Assembly (NCBI GenBank): GCA_015491735.1
Contig: WFVH01000079.1
Span: 1-36,052, forward strand
Direction of reading: 5' to 3'
Source: Gammaproteobacteria bacterium
GTDB lineage: Bacteria > Pseudomonadota > Gammaproteobacteria > Thiohalospirales > Thiohalospiraceae
Length of the DNA stretch: 36,052 nucleotides
Within the stretch, counting starts at the first letter, position 1; each line of letters opens with the position of its first letter. A model generated the notes under the pieces. The model was not told the origin of the DNA. It saw nothing but the letters and a program-made list of their open reading frames with translations, and searched no databases. Made by a program: the position numbers and the translations under genes. Positions 25,694 to 34,161 of the stretch are shown here, piece after piece.

Positions 25694-26761
25694 GTGAACA
25701 ATAAGAAAACCATGCTTTCGTTGGCGGTTTGTAATGCTCTGGCATTTCCGCTGGCTGCCCAGGCGAACAGCATGACTATCTACGGCTCGGCGGCGGTGGC
25801 TATTGAGGCGCTGGATAACGGCACCACCGACACGACGGAGGTGAGTAACAACCACTCGGCCATAGGCGTCAAGGGCTCCCACGCCCTGGATGCCGGTCTG
25901 AGCGCCGTCTATCTGTTCGATATGTTCGTTGGGCTCGATGCTGGCAATGGGGCGGGTGATGAGGGTTTGCTGGGTGGAGGCCGGGATGGCTGGGTAGGGT
26001 TGTCCGGTGACGAATGGGGTATCGTGGCCCTGGGTTTTCAGGGCAGGCCCTGGAAGACATCCACCAACCACCTGGATCTGTTTGGCAACACCATTGCTGA
26101 CTACAGCGCAATCATGGGCAGTACGGGTGCGGGGCCTGCAGAGAGCGTCTATTTCGATGGTGGGATCGGTAACAGCCTCATCTATTTTGGCCCAAATATC
26201 AACGGGTTTAGCTGGCATCTTCAGTATGGCGCCGACGAGGATGATGACGGCAGCAACGATTGGGGTGCGCAGTTAAACTACAGCCAGGGCGGACTCTATC
26301 TCTCACTCTCTCATGATCTGGATGGCCGGGCTGGCGATACCAAAGATATTGCAGCGACCAAAGTTGCGGCCAGCTACACGGTGACGCCGTCCACCCGGTT
26401 GACCGGAATGGCGGAGGCTATTTCGGGAGAGGACGCCGAAACACGAAACGCCTATTATTTGGGTATTTCTCACCGTATTGCCAATACCACCCTCAAGCTT
26501 GCTTATGCCCTGGCAGATGATAATGATGCGGCAGCAGATACCGGCGCCAGCTATCTAGCTGTTGGGGTATCGCAACAGCTTGCTTCCAATGTGGAGCTGT
26601 ATGCGTTCTATTCCGCGGTGGACAACAGTGACAATGCCCGTTACGGCTACATTTCGGCCCCCCATACATCGTCAAACAACAACACGGCGGTCGCCAATCC
26701 AGGCGATGACAGCAGCGTATTCGCGGTGGGGATGCGTTACGACTTTTCCTGGGAGAAATAG
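25694..26761 (+). CDS. Gram-negative porin
   Basis: A 355-residue outer-membrane porin of the 16-stranded trimeric type. It has a signal peptide ending at AQA (about 20), then NSMTIYGSAAVAIEALD, the start typical of beta- and gammaproteobacterial porins. A DGWVGLSGDEWGIVALGFQGRPW segment follows, near which the constriction loop should lie, and the strands end in YDFSW plus EK. The GTG at 25694 is chosen because GAGGAGG lies 8 bases upstream; a TTG at 25688 is less likely. The last residues lack the clean terminal aromatic (ends FSWEK). A weak hairpin follows at 26790-26817 (CCCCCGGA/TCCGGGGG). Confidence 0.88.
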   Translation: MNNKKTMLSLAVCNALAFPLAAQANSMTIYGSAAVAIEALDNGTTDTTEVSNNHSAIGVKGSHALDAGLSAVYLFDMFVGLDAGNGAGDEGLLGGGRDGWVGLSGDEWGIVALGFQGRPWKTSTNHLDLFGNTIADYSAIMGSTGAGPAESVYFDGGIGNSLIYFGPNINGFSWHLQYGADEDDDGSNDWGAQLNYSQGGLYLSLSHDLDGRAGDTKDIAATKVAASYTVTPSTRLTGMAEAISGEDAETRNAYYLGISHRIANTTLKLAYALADDNDAAADTGASYLAVGVSQQLASNVELYAFYSAVDNSDNARYGYISAPHTSSNNNTAVANPGDDSSVFAVGMRYDFSWEK

Positions 26762-26887
26762 CGGATAGCAGCGCCTCGGGTTGAGTTTTCCCCCGGAGTC
26801 TGTCCCTGATCCGGGGGTTCTCCCGTTGCCGGGCTTGTTTTGTGACCCAGAGCATGGGGTGATCTGTGTCTGGATGGGCGGGGTTGT

Positions 26888-27214
26888 CTATCTGCTGTAG
26901 CGATTCGCGGCAAAGGGATTAAAGCCATTTCCCGCCCTGTTGTACCCTGCCGGCTTCTGCTGCGGTGTTTCTGCCCGATAGTTAGCCATTGCGAACGGTG
27001 CAACGGTGTAGCGGTTAGCCGTGAAGGGGTGGAAGCCGTTGCGGGGATCTTCCATTACCCGCGCCGGTTGGGTTGCTGCTCCCGATGAAACGGCAACGGA
27101 GGACACAGTGTAACGATCGGCAGCCATTGGTTCATAACCGGCCGCGTTGACCGGGATGCTGGCCGCCGCCAAGGTGATTCCTGCGATGATTGCTTTGATG
27201 TTGTATGTTTTCAT
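26888..27214 (-). CDS. Small secreted protein with three internal repeats, function unknown
   Basis: I do not recognise a family. The 108-residue product has a signal peptide (MKTYNIKAIIAGITLAAASI, cleavage near VNA-A at about 24). The mature part holds three copies of a short motif: YEPMAADRYTVSS, FHPFTANRYTVAP and FNPFAANRYSR, i.e. aromatic-x-P-[FM]-x-A-[ND]-R-Y-[TS]. The third is the C-terminus. It has no cysteine. AGGAGAG precedes the ATG at 27214, and the leader has CTAAGTCTAAGTC in tandem. It stands alone between the porin and the SEC-C protein. Real coding is supported by signal peptide, ribosome site and repeat register. Confidence 0.72.
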   Translation of the reverse strand: MKTYNIKAIIAGITLAAASIPVNAAGYEPMAADRYTVSSVAVSSGAATQPARVMEDPRNGFHPFTANRYTVAPFAMANYRAETPQQKPAGYNRAGNGFNPFAANRYSR

Positions 27215-27392
27215 TTTTTCTCTCCTGATATTGGCGATACTTGTGTGGTTACATTGGTCGGTCTGTTGACTTAGACTTAGACCAGTTATAAATAATATCG
27301 CCTAGAGGGAGGGAAAAGTAAAATAGTATTTTTCTAACGGGTCGATAGGGAGTCTCTATCGAGCAAGGCTCCGTTACCATGCAGTATCGCAA

Positions 27393-27974
27393 TCAGCTCC
27401 ACAGCGGTTCACCGCGTTTTGCCTTGATGGCGATCTCCTGCTGAAAGGCGGGTGGCCCAAAACCAAACCAGGCCTCACCCTGTTGGAAAATGAGTGGCCG
27501 CCGTTGGCTGACGGAGTGTGCCTTGAACCATTCCAGAAGTTTTGGTTCAGGATCACGTCCGGCCGAAACCAGAATATCCACGGCCATGCCGCGCCAGGCC
27601 GAGCGGCCGGTGAGGACGATGATTTTGCAACGGTCTGGCCGCATCCACTCCGGCAGCCGACTGTTCTGCTCCGCCCAGCCGCAAAAGAAGATCCGGCACG
27701 GATCTGTTGGCCGTGTATCGTGGATGGTGCAGTTGTGTCCCGAACTGTAAGGGCAAGGTTTGCCAAGTTCGATGTGGTGGCCTTTCACCCGGGTTTTGAC
27801 CCAACCCTCGCAGCAAAGAGAACAAGGTCCGCATGGGCGGACTGCGCTGCCGGTGCCGCTGGTTTTCTCTTTCAGTGGGGGAGAGGAGGGCGTTTGACCG
27901 CAGCAATATTTGAATTTTCTGCCGCTGCCGCACGGGCAGACGGCGTTACGGCCGGTTTTCGTCTTTTTGTTCAC
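27393..27974 (-). CDS. SEC-C / YkgJ-type cysteine-cluster protein
   Basis: A 193-residue cytoplasmic protein. The N-terminus has the SEC-C zinc motif: GRNAVCPCGSGRKFKYCCGQ (8-27). A YkgJ-like metal-chelating cluster follows: CGPCSLCCEGW, CPYSSGHNCTIHDTRP, DPCRIFFCGW. SEC-C motifs occur at the end of SecA and in many unrelated proteins; YkgJ-type clusters probably bind zinc or iron-sulfur. The C-terminal half (FKAHSVSQRRPLIFQQGEAW) is of unknown function. It starts with GTG at 27974 and is followed by a small stem TCGATAG/CTATCGA at 27342-27362. Confidence 0.82.
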   Translation of the reverse strand: MNKKTKTGRNAVCPCGSGRKFKYCCGQTPSSPPLKEKTSGTGSAVRPCGPCSLCCEGWVKTRVKGHHIELGKPCPYSSGHNCTIHDTRPTDPCRIFFCGWAEQNSRLPEWMRPDRCKIIVLTGRSAWRGMAVDILVSAGRDPEPKLLEWFKAHSVSQRRPLIFQQGEAWFGFGPPAFQQEIAIKAKRGEPLWS

Positions 27975-28200
27975 TGTGTGATTTACTCGAGTCCGCGGTT
28001 GGTTGAGATAAGCGGTACTTCTTCAAGGCATTCACCCGGCAGCATGCGTTATTGCCGGGTCAATTGCTTTGAATCTATACGAAGTTCCGAAAAAGCTCAA
28101 TAAGGTACGTGACTTGAATATCGTATAGCCGTTACAATTACCGGCCCGAACGCCCGGTGACTTGCGTTCGGGTTAGGGATAATTGGCACAAATGGAGCAG

Positions 28201-28287
28201 GCCCGGGTGGCGAAATTGGTAGACGCAAGGGACTTAAAATCCCTCGGTGGCAACACCGTGCCGGTTCGATTCCGGCCCCGGGCACCA
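28201..28287 (+). tRNA. tRNA-Leu (anticodon TAA)
   Basis: An 87-nt class II tRNA with encoded CCA. The acceptor stem GCCCGGG pairs with CCCGGGC. The anticodon stem AGGGA/TCCCT encloses CTTAAAA, giving TAA. A variable arm CGGTGGCAACACCG follows, and GGTTCGATTCC is the T arm. A stem CCCGAACGC/GCGTTCGGG lies upstream at 28145-28172; the rest of 27975-28200 shows no gene. Confidence 0.96.
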
Positions 28288-28342
28288 TTATCAAGAATTA
28301 ACAATTTACGCTTTTTGATGCTTCTTGCGGTAAAACAGTTTT

Positions 28343-28494
28343 GTAACTATTCAGCTCACCCCTGAAATCCGCCATTTCTGCGTTGAAAAATGGTCATTTA
28401 CACGCGTAAACTCCCATTTTTCGCCTTGAACTGACGCATTTCAGGGGCAATCTGAACAGTTACCGGCTTGTTTCAGACTATGCTGAATAGTTAC
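28343..28494 (+). mobile_element. 152-bp miniature inverted-repeat element, copy 5
   Basis: Terminal repeats at 28343-28355 and 28482-28494. The perfect 8-bp duplication ACAGTTTT is at 28335-28342 and 28495-28502. It differs from copy 1 at about three positions. It follows tRNA-Leu. Confidence 0.93.
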
Positions 28495-28739
28495 ACAGTT
28501 TTTTAATGAGAACACTCCCAAGTGTCCGGAATATTAGTCAAACAAACTCAATTGGTTACTGGAACCAGCCATTTCCATGTTCTGTCGATGTTTTGTGAGC
28601 AGTTGATCTATCGGGGTTTTTTCGAAAACAGTCAGGCTCAAAATCTGTAGGATCGAATAGAGGCTGGTCTGAACTACTACAGAGTTAGGGGAGCTTGGCT
28701 TTATGTGTAGTAGTCCAGATTTGATCTGACAGTGACCGG
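28495..28739. other. Non-coding stretch with a long hairpin
   Basis: No gene seen. It contains a 14-bp near-perfect inverted repeat TCTGAACTACTACA (28668-28681) and TGTAGTAGTCCAGA (28706-28719). It lies just beyond the truncated end of the IS3-type remnant and could be an insertion-sequence end or a transcript hairpin. Confidence 0.5.
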
Positions 28740-28977
28740 TACGACGCCAACGACAATATCATCGATGGTAGTGAGCAGCTCACGCTCCCCGCTGGTAAGC
28801 CGGGCTGCCAGACGCTTCCTCCTTGAATTCCCGCTTCCAACGGTGCAGCAGGTTGTCCCCCATATCCAGACTCCGCGCCGCTTCAGACACCTTGTAGCCT
28901 CGCTCGGTCACCAGCACCACCGATTCCCGCTTGAAATCCTCTGTATGTTTCCTTCCCGGTTGTTTCTCTGTTGTCAT
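28740..28977 (-). pseudogene. IS3-family transposase OrfA remnant
   Basis: On the minus strand the frame begins MTTEKQPGRKHTEDFKRESVVLVTERGYKVSEAARSLDMG... and continues LLHRWKREFKEEASGS, the helix-turn-helix region of IS3-type OrfA. The frame then breaks: the reading continues in another frame as ARLTSGERELL. The C-terminal half, including the leucine zipper, and OrfB are missing. A decayed fragment with no likely activity. Confidence 0.8.
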
Positions 28978-29009
28978 GGTTCACCTCGTTAGGACATTTT
29001 ACGGCCTTA

Positions 29010-29455
29010 ACTCAGTTCCCGGATCAATTAGATCAATTCAATAGTAAAACGGTGTGGAAAAATTCCAACATTATTGGTATGGTTAAAGCGCGACGGTGTA
29101 TTAAAGGCGAACAAACTGTTGAATACCGTTATTACATTGCCAACTTGAAAGAGAATAATGCCGGGCTATTTGCTGGTGCGGTGCGAAGCCACCGGGGCGT
29201 TGAAAATTCACTTACTGTGTTTTAGATGTTGCCTTTCGCGAAGATGACTCCAGAACATGCGCTGGGCATGCGCAAGAAAACCTTGCCGTACCAAGGCATA
29301 TTGCATTGAACCTTTTGCATCAGAAAGAAACGGCCAAGGTGGGTATGAAAAATAAACGCCTTAGTGCAGGCCGGGATGAAAACACCTGGATAAGGTGTTG
29401 TCGGGCTTGGCAATTTAATGCGTTTACCCAGACGGATAAGACCCTCTATGTCTGA
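29010..29455 (+). pseudogene. ISAs1-family transposase C-terminal remnant
   Basis: Two frames together read like the end of an ISAs1-type (H-repeat) transposase: EYRYYIANLKENNAGLF, AVRSHRGVENSL, then after a frameshift near 29212-29220 VLDVAFREDDSRTCAGHAQENLA, RHIALNLLHQKETAKVG and KNKRLSAGRDE. The typical HWGIEN...LHWVLDVAF-x-ED is recognisable with changes. The N-terminus is missing. A decayed insertion sequence directly upstream of cbbM. Confidence 0.82.
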
Positions 29456-29494
29456 ATAATACATAGGTAAAACACTATAAGCAAAATAGACAGC

Positions 29495-29516
29495 ATTGAT
29501 CTACGTCTATATCAAT
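29495..29516 (+). promoter_or_regulatory. Candidate LysR-type (CbbR-like) operator of the cbbM operon
   Basis: ATTGAT (29495-29500) and ATCAAT (29511-29516) form a perfect inverted repeat across a 10-base spacer, about 70 bases before the cbbM start. It also contains the T-N11-A spacing that LysR-type regulators such as CbbR prefer. No cbbR gene is next to it; assignment is inference. Confidence 0.45.
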
Positions 29517-29586
29517 TTTTCTCGAGGATATTCATGCGCGGTCACTACCGCCAGGCAAAATTCAACCCAAAGTAAGGAGAAATATC

Positions 29587-30972
29587 ATGCTTGACCAAAC
29601 GAGTCGTTATACCAATCTGGATCTCAAGGAGGAAGACCTTATCGCCAGCGGTAATTGGGTTCTGGGCGCATATAAGATGAAGCCGAAGCCCGGTTTCTTT
29701 GACTACATCGGTACTGCCGCCCATTTCTGTGCAGAGTCTTCCACCGGGACCAACGTACAGGTAGTAACCACCGACGACTTTACCCGGAACCTGGACGCCA
29801 TCTGCTACTTCGTCGATGAAGACAAGGAGCTGATGAAGATCGCCTACCCGGTCGAGCTGTTCGATCGCAACATCACCGACGGCCGCGCCATGGTGGTCTC
29901 CATGATGACCCTGATGATCGGTAACAACCAGGGTATGGGCGATGTGGAATACGCCAAGCTGCTTGACTTCTATGTACCACCTCGCTTCCTGCGGCTGTTC
30001 GATGGCCCCTCGATGAATATCGTTGATATGTGGCGTATTCTGGGCCGTGATCTCGACAACGGCGGCATGGTGGTGGGCACCATTATTAAACCGAAGCTGG
30101 GTCTGCGTTCCCAACCGTTTGCCGATGCCTGCTACCAGTTCTGGCTCGGTGGCGATTTCATCAAGAACGATGAGCCCCAGGGCAACCAGGTCTATGCACC
30201 GATGCGCGAAATCACTCCGCTGGTCGCTGACGCAATGAAGCGCGCCATGGATGAAACCGGCCAGCCGAAACTGTTCTCTGCCAACATCACCGCTGACGAC
30301 CCGTTTGAGATGATCGCCCGCGGCGAATACATCCTGGAGACCTTTGGCGAGCACGCCGAGAATGTCGCCTTCCTGGTAGACGGCTATGTTGGTGGCTGTG
30401 GCATGGTTACCTTGGCGCGCCGCTACTTCCCGAAACAGTTCCTGCACTATCACCGCGCGGGGCATGGCGCAGTCACCTCGGAGCAGTCCGACCGCGGTTA
30501 CACCGCGCTGGTACACATGAAATGGGCGCGTATGTCGGGCGCTTCCGGCATCCACGTCGGCACCATGGGTTATGGCAAAATGGAGGGGTATGCCAGTGAC
30601 AAGGTCAACGCCCTGATGCTGGTGGATGACGATGTGGACGGTGATTATTTCCACCAGAACTGGGGCAAGATGAAATCCTGTACGCCGATCATCTCCGGTG
30701 GCATGAACGCCCTGCGTCTGCCCGGCTTCTTCGACAACCTGGGCCACTGCAACGTTATCCAGACCTCCGGTGGCGGCGCCCTTGGCCACAAGGACGGCAT
30801 TGTTGCCGGAGCCACCTCCCTGCGTCAGGCGGTAAGCGCGTGGCAGGAGGGGACGAATCTGATCGATTACGCCAAGGAGCACGGGGAGCTGCGTGGCGCC
30901 TTCGAGAGCTTCCCGGAGGATGCCGATAAGCTCTTCCCCGGCTGGCGCGAGAAGCTGGGGGTACACAAGTAA
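29587..30972 (+). CDS. cbbM: Form II ribulose-1,5-bisphosphate carboxylase/oxygenase
   Basis: A 461-residue form II RuBisCO large chain, the usual length. It carboxylates RuBP in the Calvin cycle and works as a large-subunit-only oligomer; no cbbS follows. Active-site features: [11 protein letters not shown] with Lys168, [10 protein letters not shown] with the carbamylated Lys193 and the Mg-binding Asp195/Glu196, [10 protein letters not shown], and [13 protein letters not shown] near the phosphate site. Numbering is offset by two from the Rhodospirillum rubrum enzyme. AAGGAG precedes the ATG. Form II enzymes have low CO2/O2 selectivity, which fits a low-oxygen or CO2-rich niche such as that of sulfur oxidisers. 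It is the first gene of the operon. Confidence 0.98.
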   Translation: MLDQTSRYTNLDLKEEDLIASGNWVLGAYKMKPKPGFFDYIGTAAHFCAESSTGTNVQVVTTDDFTRNLDAICYFVDEDKELMKIAYPVELFDRNITDGRAMVVSMMTLMIGNNQGMGDVEYAKLLDFYVPPRFLRLFDGPSMNIVDMWRILGRDLDNGGMVVGTIIKPKLGLRSQPFADACYQFWLGGDFIKNDEPQGNQVYAPMREITPLVADAMKRAMDETGQPKLFSANITADDPFEMIARGEYILETFGEHAENVAFLVDGYVGGCGMVTLARRYFPKQFLHYHRAGHGAVTSEQSDRGYTALVHMKWARMSGASGIHVGTMGYGKMEGYASDKVNALMLVDDDVDGDYFHQNWGKMKSCTPIISGGMNALRLPGFFDNLGHCNVIQTSGGGALGHKDGIVAGATSLRQAVSAWQEGTNLIDYAKEHGELRGAFESFPEDADKLFPGWREKLGVHK

Positions 30973-30989
30973 GCCTGCCCTGCCAACAG

Positions 30990-31065
30990 GAGATTTCCAC
31001 CCTGCCGCAAGGCAGGGTGGAAATCTCATCGGAGAGGATGGCGCTCTCCGCCACCCTGCCCGATG
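30990..31065 (+). terminator. Double stem-loop between cbbM and cbbQ
   Basis: The first stem is a perfect 17-bp pair (GAGATTTCCACCCTGCC at 30990-31006 with its complement at 31011-31027) closed by a GCAA tetraloop. A second, GGAGAG (31031-31036)/CTCTCC (31044-31049), nests in CATCGG/CCGATG. There is no T-run, so partial termination or 3'-end protection of cbbM mRNA is more likely than full termination. Confidence 0.8.
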
Positions 31066-31093
31066 GGATCCAACCTGAAACGAGAACGATGCG

Positions 31094-31897
31094 ATGACAG
31101 ATGGAGAGCAATACCTGATCAAAGAGGAACCCTTCTACCAAACCACCGGTAACGAGGTGGCCCTCTATGAGTCCGCCTACAACCGCCGTCTCCCGGTCAT
31201 GGTCAAGGGGCCCACCGGCTGCGGAAAATCACGTTTCATTGAGTACATGGCATGGAAGCTGCGGAAACCGCTGATCACAGTCGCCTGTAACGAAGATATG
31301 ACTGCTGCCGACCTGGTGGGACGCTTCCTGCTCGACGAGAATGGCACCCGCTGGCAGGACGGCCCACTAACGGTAGCAGCCCGCCTCGGTGCCATCTGCT
31401 ATCTCGACGAGGTGGTCGAGGCGCGCCAGGACACCACGGTGGTGATCCATCCGCTCACCGATCACCGCCGGGTACTGCCACTGGACAAGAAAGGCGAACT
31501 GCTGGAGGCCCATCCCGACTTTCAGTTGGTAATCTCCTATAACCCCGGCTACCAGAGCTTGATGAAGGATCTGAAACAGTCCACCAAACAGCGCTTCACC
31601 GCACTGGACTTCGACTATCCGGCCAAGGCCGAAGAGGCGCGTATCGTCGCCCACGAAGGAAAGGTGGATGCAGCAATGGCTGAACACCTGGTGGATATCG
31701 CCCACCGCGCCCGCAACCTCAAGGGCCACGGTCTCGACGAGGGGATCTCCACCCGGTTGCTGGTCTATGCTGCACAACTGATCGACGATGGTATCGGACC
31801 GGTCGAGGCCTGCAAAATGGCACTGGTACGTCCCATAACCGACGATCCCGATATCCGCGCTACCCTGGATGCAGCGGTCGAAATGATCCTCGCTTGA
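31094..31897 (+). CDS. cbbQ: RuBisCO activase AAA+ ATPase CbbQ
   Basis: A 267-residue MoxR-type AAA+ ATPase. Walker A is GPTGCGKS (39-46), Walker B AICYLDEVVEA (Asp104, Glu105), and sensor-type residues follow in VISYNPGYQ, with ALDFDYPAKAEE and a C-terminal helical lid (STRLLVYAAQLI). With CbbO it removes inhibitory sugar phosphates from RuBisCO; the form II-associated pair is known as Q2/O2. It starts at 31094 with a weak ribosome site, and cbbO follows after 25 bases. Confidence 0.95.
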   Translation: MTDGEQYLIKEEPFYQTTGNEVALYESAYNRRLPVMVKGPTGCGKSRFIEYMAWKLRKPLITVACNEDMTAADLVGRFLLDENGTRWQDGPLTVAARLGAICYLDEVVEARQDTTVVIHPLTDHRRVLPLDKKGELLEAHPDFQLVISYNPGYQSLMKDLKQSTKQRFTALDFDYPAKAEEARIVAHEGKVDAAMAEHLVDIAHRARNLKGHGLDEGISTRLLVYAAQLIDDGIGPVEACKMALVRPITDDPDIRATLDAAVEMILA

Positions 31898-31922
31898 TCG
31901 CCAAGTCCTGCAGAGGTGTGCC

Positions 31923-34142
31923 ATGAATCCGGAAACTCAAGCCTGGCGGGATCGGCTCCAGTGCAGCGTCCGCAAAATCGATGATATCTTTGAAGACGCA
32001 CTGAACCGCGCCAGAGAGCTGCTTTCCCCGGAGGGGCTGGATGCCTGGCTGGAGAATGCCGACCGCGTCTGCGGTCTGGGGCGCGGTACCGAACTGGTGC
32101 TGATCTTCCTTGACGAGATCCCGGAGGTGGTGAGCCACAGTGACGAGGCGATTATCCCCGAAGTTGCCGCCACCTGCGCACTGCTCTCCGAGTATGCCGC
32201 CGGCAAGGCGATCAACCCGTTTCTCTCCACCCTGCCCGCCGTGGCACGCCGCCTTGGCAGCGCCGCCCTGCTGCGTAGCTGGCTGCGGTTGATAGAGCGG
32301 ATGGCCAAAGAGGCAAAGGAAGGCACCCAGCTACTGGCCGAACGTGCACCCTACCTGTTCAACCAGCTCAGCATGGCCGGGGTGGAGAACTGGATCAACT
32401 ACGGCATCCGCGTCTACCGCGATCACCCCCACCGTCTGCCCGACTATTTCAGCCTGCAGAGCGCCGACGCCAAGGCGATGCTGATCAAGGAGCGCAACGG
32501 CACGCTGTTCATGGATCATGAACGCCAGCTACGGCTGTTCGAACGCGCCCTGTGGGATCTGGAAACCGACTTCTGCCCCTACTCGGAAGCGTTCGACTCC
32601 CTGCGCAAGCCGCGCCCTCACCTGGATCGGCTTGGTATCCATCTGCCGGACGTGTATGAGGATCTGGGTCCGGTTACCGGCATCAACCGTTACCGGGCGG
32701 CAATCGCCCACATGATGGCGCACAAAATCTGGTCACAGCCCTACCTGGCCGACAATTTCAGCACCTTCCAGCATCTCTGTATCGAGGTATTCGAAGATGC
32801 CCGGGTCGAACATCTGGCGATGCAGCAGTATCCCGGATTACGGCGGCTGTGGCTGTCGATGCATCCGAAACCCAAGCCGGGTAGCTGCCCGGAAGGCTGG
32901 TCCTGCATTCGTCATAAACTGGCGATGCTCTCCTACGCCCTGCTGAACCCGGAACACGACTACAGCGGCCAAAGCCTGCTGGAGTACGAAGCAAAATTCC
33001 GCGCCCGGATCGAGGAGGACCCTTTCGATCCTTCGCTCAGCACCGACCTGGGAGTCCACTGGCTGAAAGACAATGACGAGCACGACTTCCGTAGACCCAA
33101 AATCTGGTTTGAGGATACCGAAGTCAGCTATCGCGACGACAACCGCTACCTGTGGATCTTTCTGGAGGACGTGGAGAATGAAGATGACTTCCACTCCGAT
33201 CACGGTGCAGCCGACCGTGGCCAGGGGGCGGACGAGGACGAACTGCTGCCACCTCAGCACTACCCCGAGTGGGATCAATCGGTACAGAACTACCGTCCCG
33301 ACTGGGTTACCGTCTATGAGGCGATTCAGTCACCGGGCGATGCCGGCCATATCGACCGCCTGCTGGAAAAACACAAGCGCCTGGCCAAACAGCTAAAACA
33401 GATCGTCGATCTGCTCAAGCCCCAGCAGCGGCGCCGCGTGCGTTACCAGGAAGAGGGAGATGAACTGGATCTGGATGTAGCAATCCGCGCCGCCATCGAA
33501 TATCGCATTGGCTCGACCCCCGATACCCGTATCCATCAGAGCCACGTCAAGGATGGCCGTGACATCGCCGTTCTGCTGCTTCTCGATCTATCGGAGTCCA
33601 TCAACGAGACACCACAGGGTGCCGACGCCACCATTCTGCAACTGAGCCAGGAGGCGGTTTCGTTACTGGCCACTGCAGTGGAGGCGCTCGGTGATCCGTT
33701 TGCCATATCCGGGTTTTCGTCCAATACCCGCCATGAAGTCCGTTATGCTCACTTCAAGGGGTTCAACGAACACTGGGGAGATGAGCCCAAGGGACGTCTG
33801 GCGGCAATGGAAGCGGGACATTCGACGCGAATGGGCGCAGCCCTGCGCCACGCCGGACGCTATCTCGAACAACGGCGCGAGGAGAAACGGCTGTTGCTGG
33901 TACTCACTGACGGCGAGCCCTACGATATAGATGTCCAGGATCCAAAATATCTGCAGGAAGATACCCACATGGCAGTAAACGAGCTGGACAGCAAAGGAGT
34001 CACCACCTACTGTATCAGCCTCGATCCCCACGCCGACGACTATGTTGCCGACATTTTTGGTCGCAACAACTACACCGTCATCGACCGGGTGGAACGGCTG
34101 CCGGAAAAGCTTCCGCGGCTGTTCATGAGTTTGACGAAATAG
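31923..34142 (+). CDS. cbbO: RuBisCO activase partner CbbO (VWA protein)
   Basis: A 739-residue protein with a helical N-terminal part (about 1-530) and a von Willebrand A domain at the C-terminus. The metal-ion site begins at DLSES (555-559) after AVLLLL and continues with SGFSSNTRHEV and VLTDGEPYDIDV. It is the substrate-recognition partner of CbbQ: its VWA domain is thought to dock on RuBisCO while the ATPase remodels the active site. Length and neighbours fit CbbO. The aldolase follows after 19 bases. Confidence 0.94.
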   Translation: MNPETQAWRDRLQCSVRKIDDIFEDALNRARELLSPEGLDAWLENADRVCGLGRGTELVLIFLDEIPEVVSHSDEAIIPEVAATCALLSEYAAGKAINPFLSTLPAVARRLGSAALLRSWLRLIERMAKEAKEGTQLLAERAPYLFNQLSMAGVENWINYGIRVYRDHPHRLPDYFSLQSADAKAMLIKERNGTLFMDHERQLRLFERALWDLETDFCPYSEAFDSLRKPRPHLDRLGIHLPDVYEDLGPVTGINRYRAAIAHMMAHKIWSQPYLADNFSTFQHLCIEVFEDARVEHLAMQQYPGLRRLWLSMHPKPKPGSCPEGWSCIRHKLAMLSYALLNPEHDYSGQSLLEYEAKFRARIEEDPFDPSLSTDLGVHWLKDNDEHDFRRPKIWFEDTEVSYRDDNRYLWIFLEDVENEDDFHSDHGAADRGQGADEDELLPPQHYPEWDQSVQNYRPDWVTVYEAIQSPGDAGHIDRLLEKHKRLAKQLKQIVDLLKPQQRRRVRYQEEGDELDLDVAIRAAIEYRIGSTPDTRIHQSHVKDGRDIAVLLLLDLSESINETPQGADATILQLSQEAVSLLATAVEALGDPFAISGFSSNTRHEVRYAHFKGFNEHWGDEPKGRLAAMEAGHSTRMGAALRHAGRYLEQRREEKRLLLVLTDGEPYDIDVQDPKYLQEDTHMAVNELDSKGVTTYCISLDPHADDYVADIFGRNNYTVIDRVERLPEKLPRLFMSLTK

Positions 34143-34161
34143 AGACAGAAAGGAAAAAACC

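Noticed and set aside
26790-26817. Strong terminator after the porin
   Set aside because: The stem CCCCCGGA/TCCGGGGG is followed by only TTCTCCC, so no proper T-run; kept only as a weak note.
29545-31122. 525-codon open frame on the minus strand opposite cbbM
   Set aside because: It lies wholly opposite a well-identified RuBisCO gene and shows no recognisable protein motif; GC-rich third positions create such shadows.
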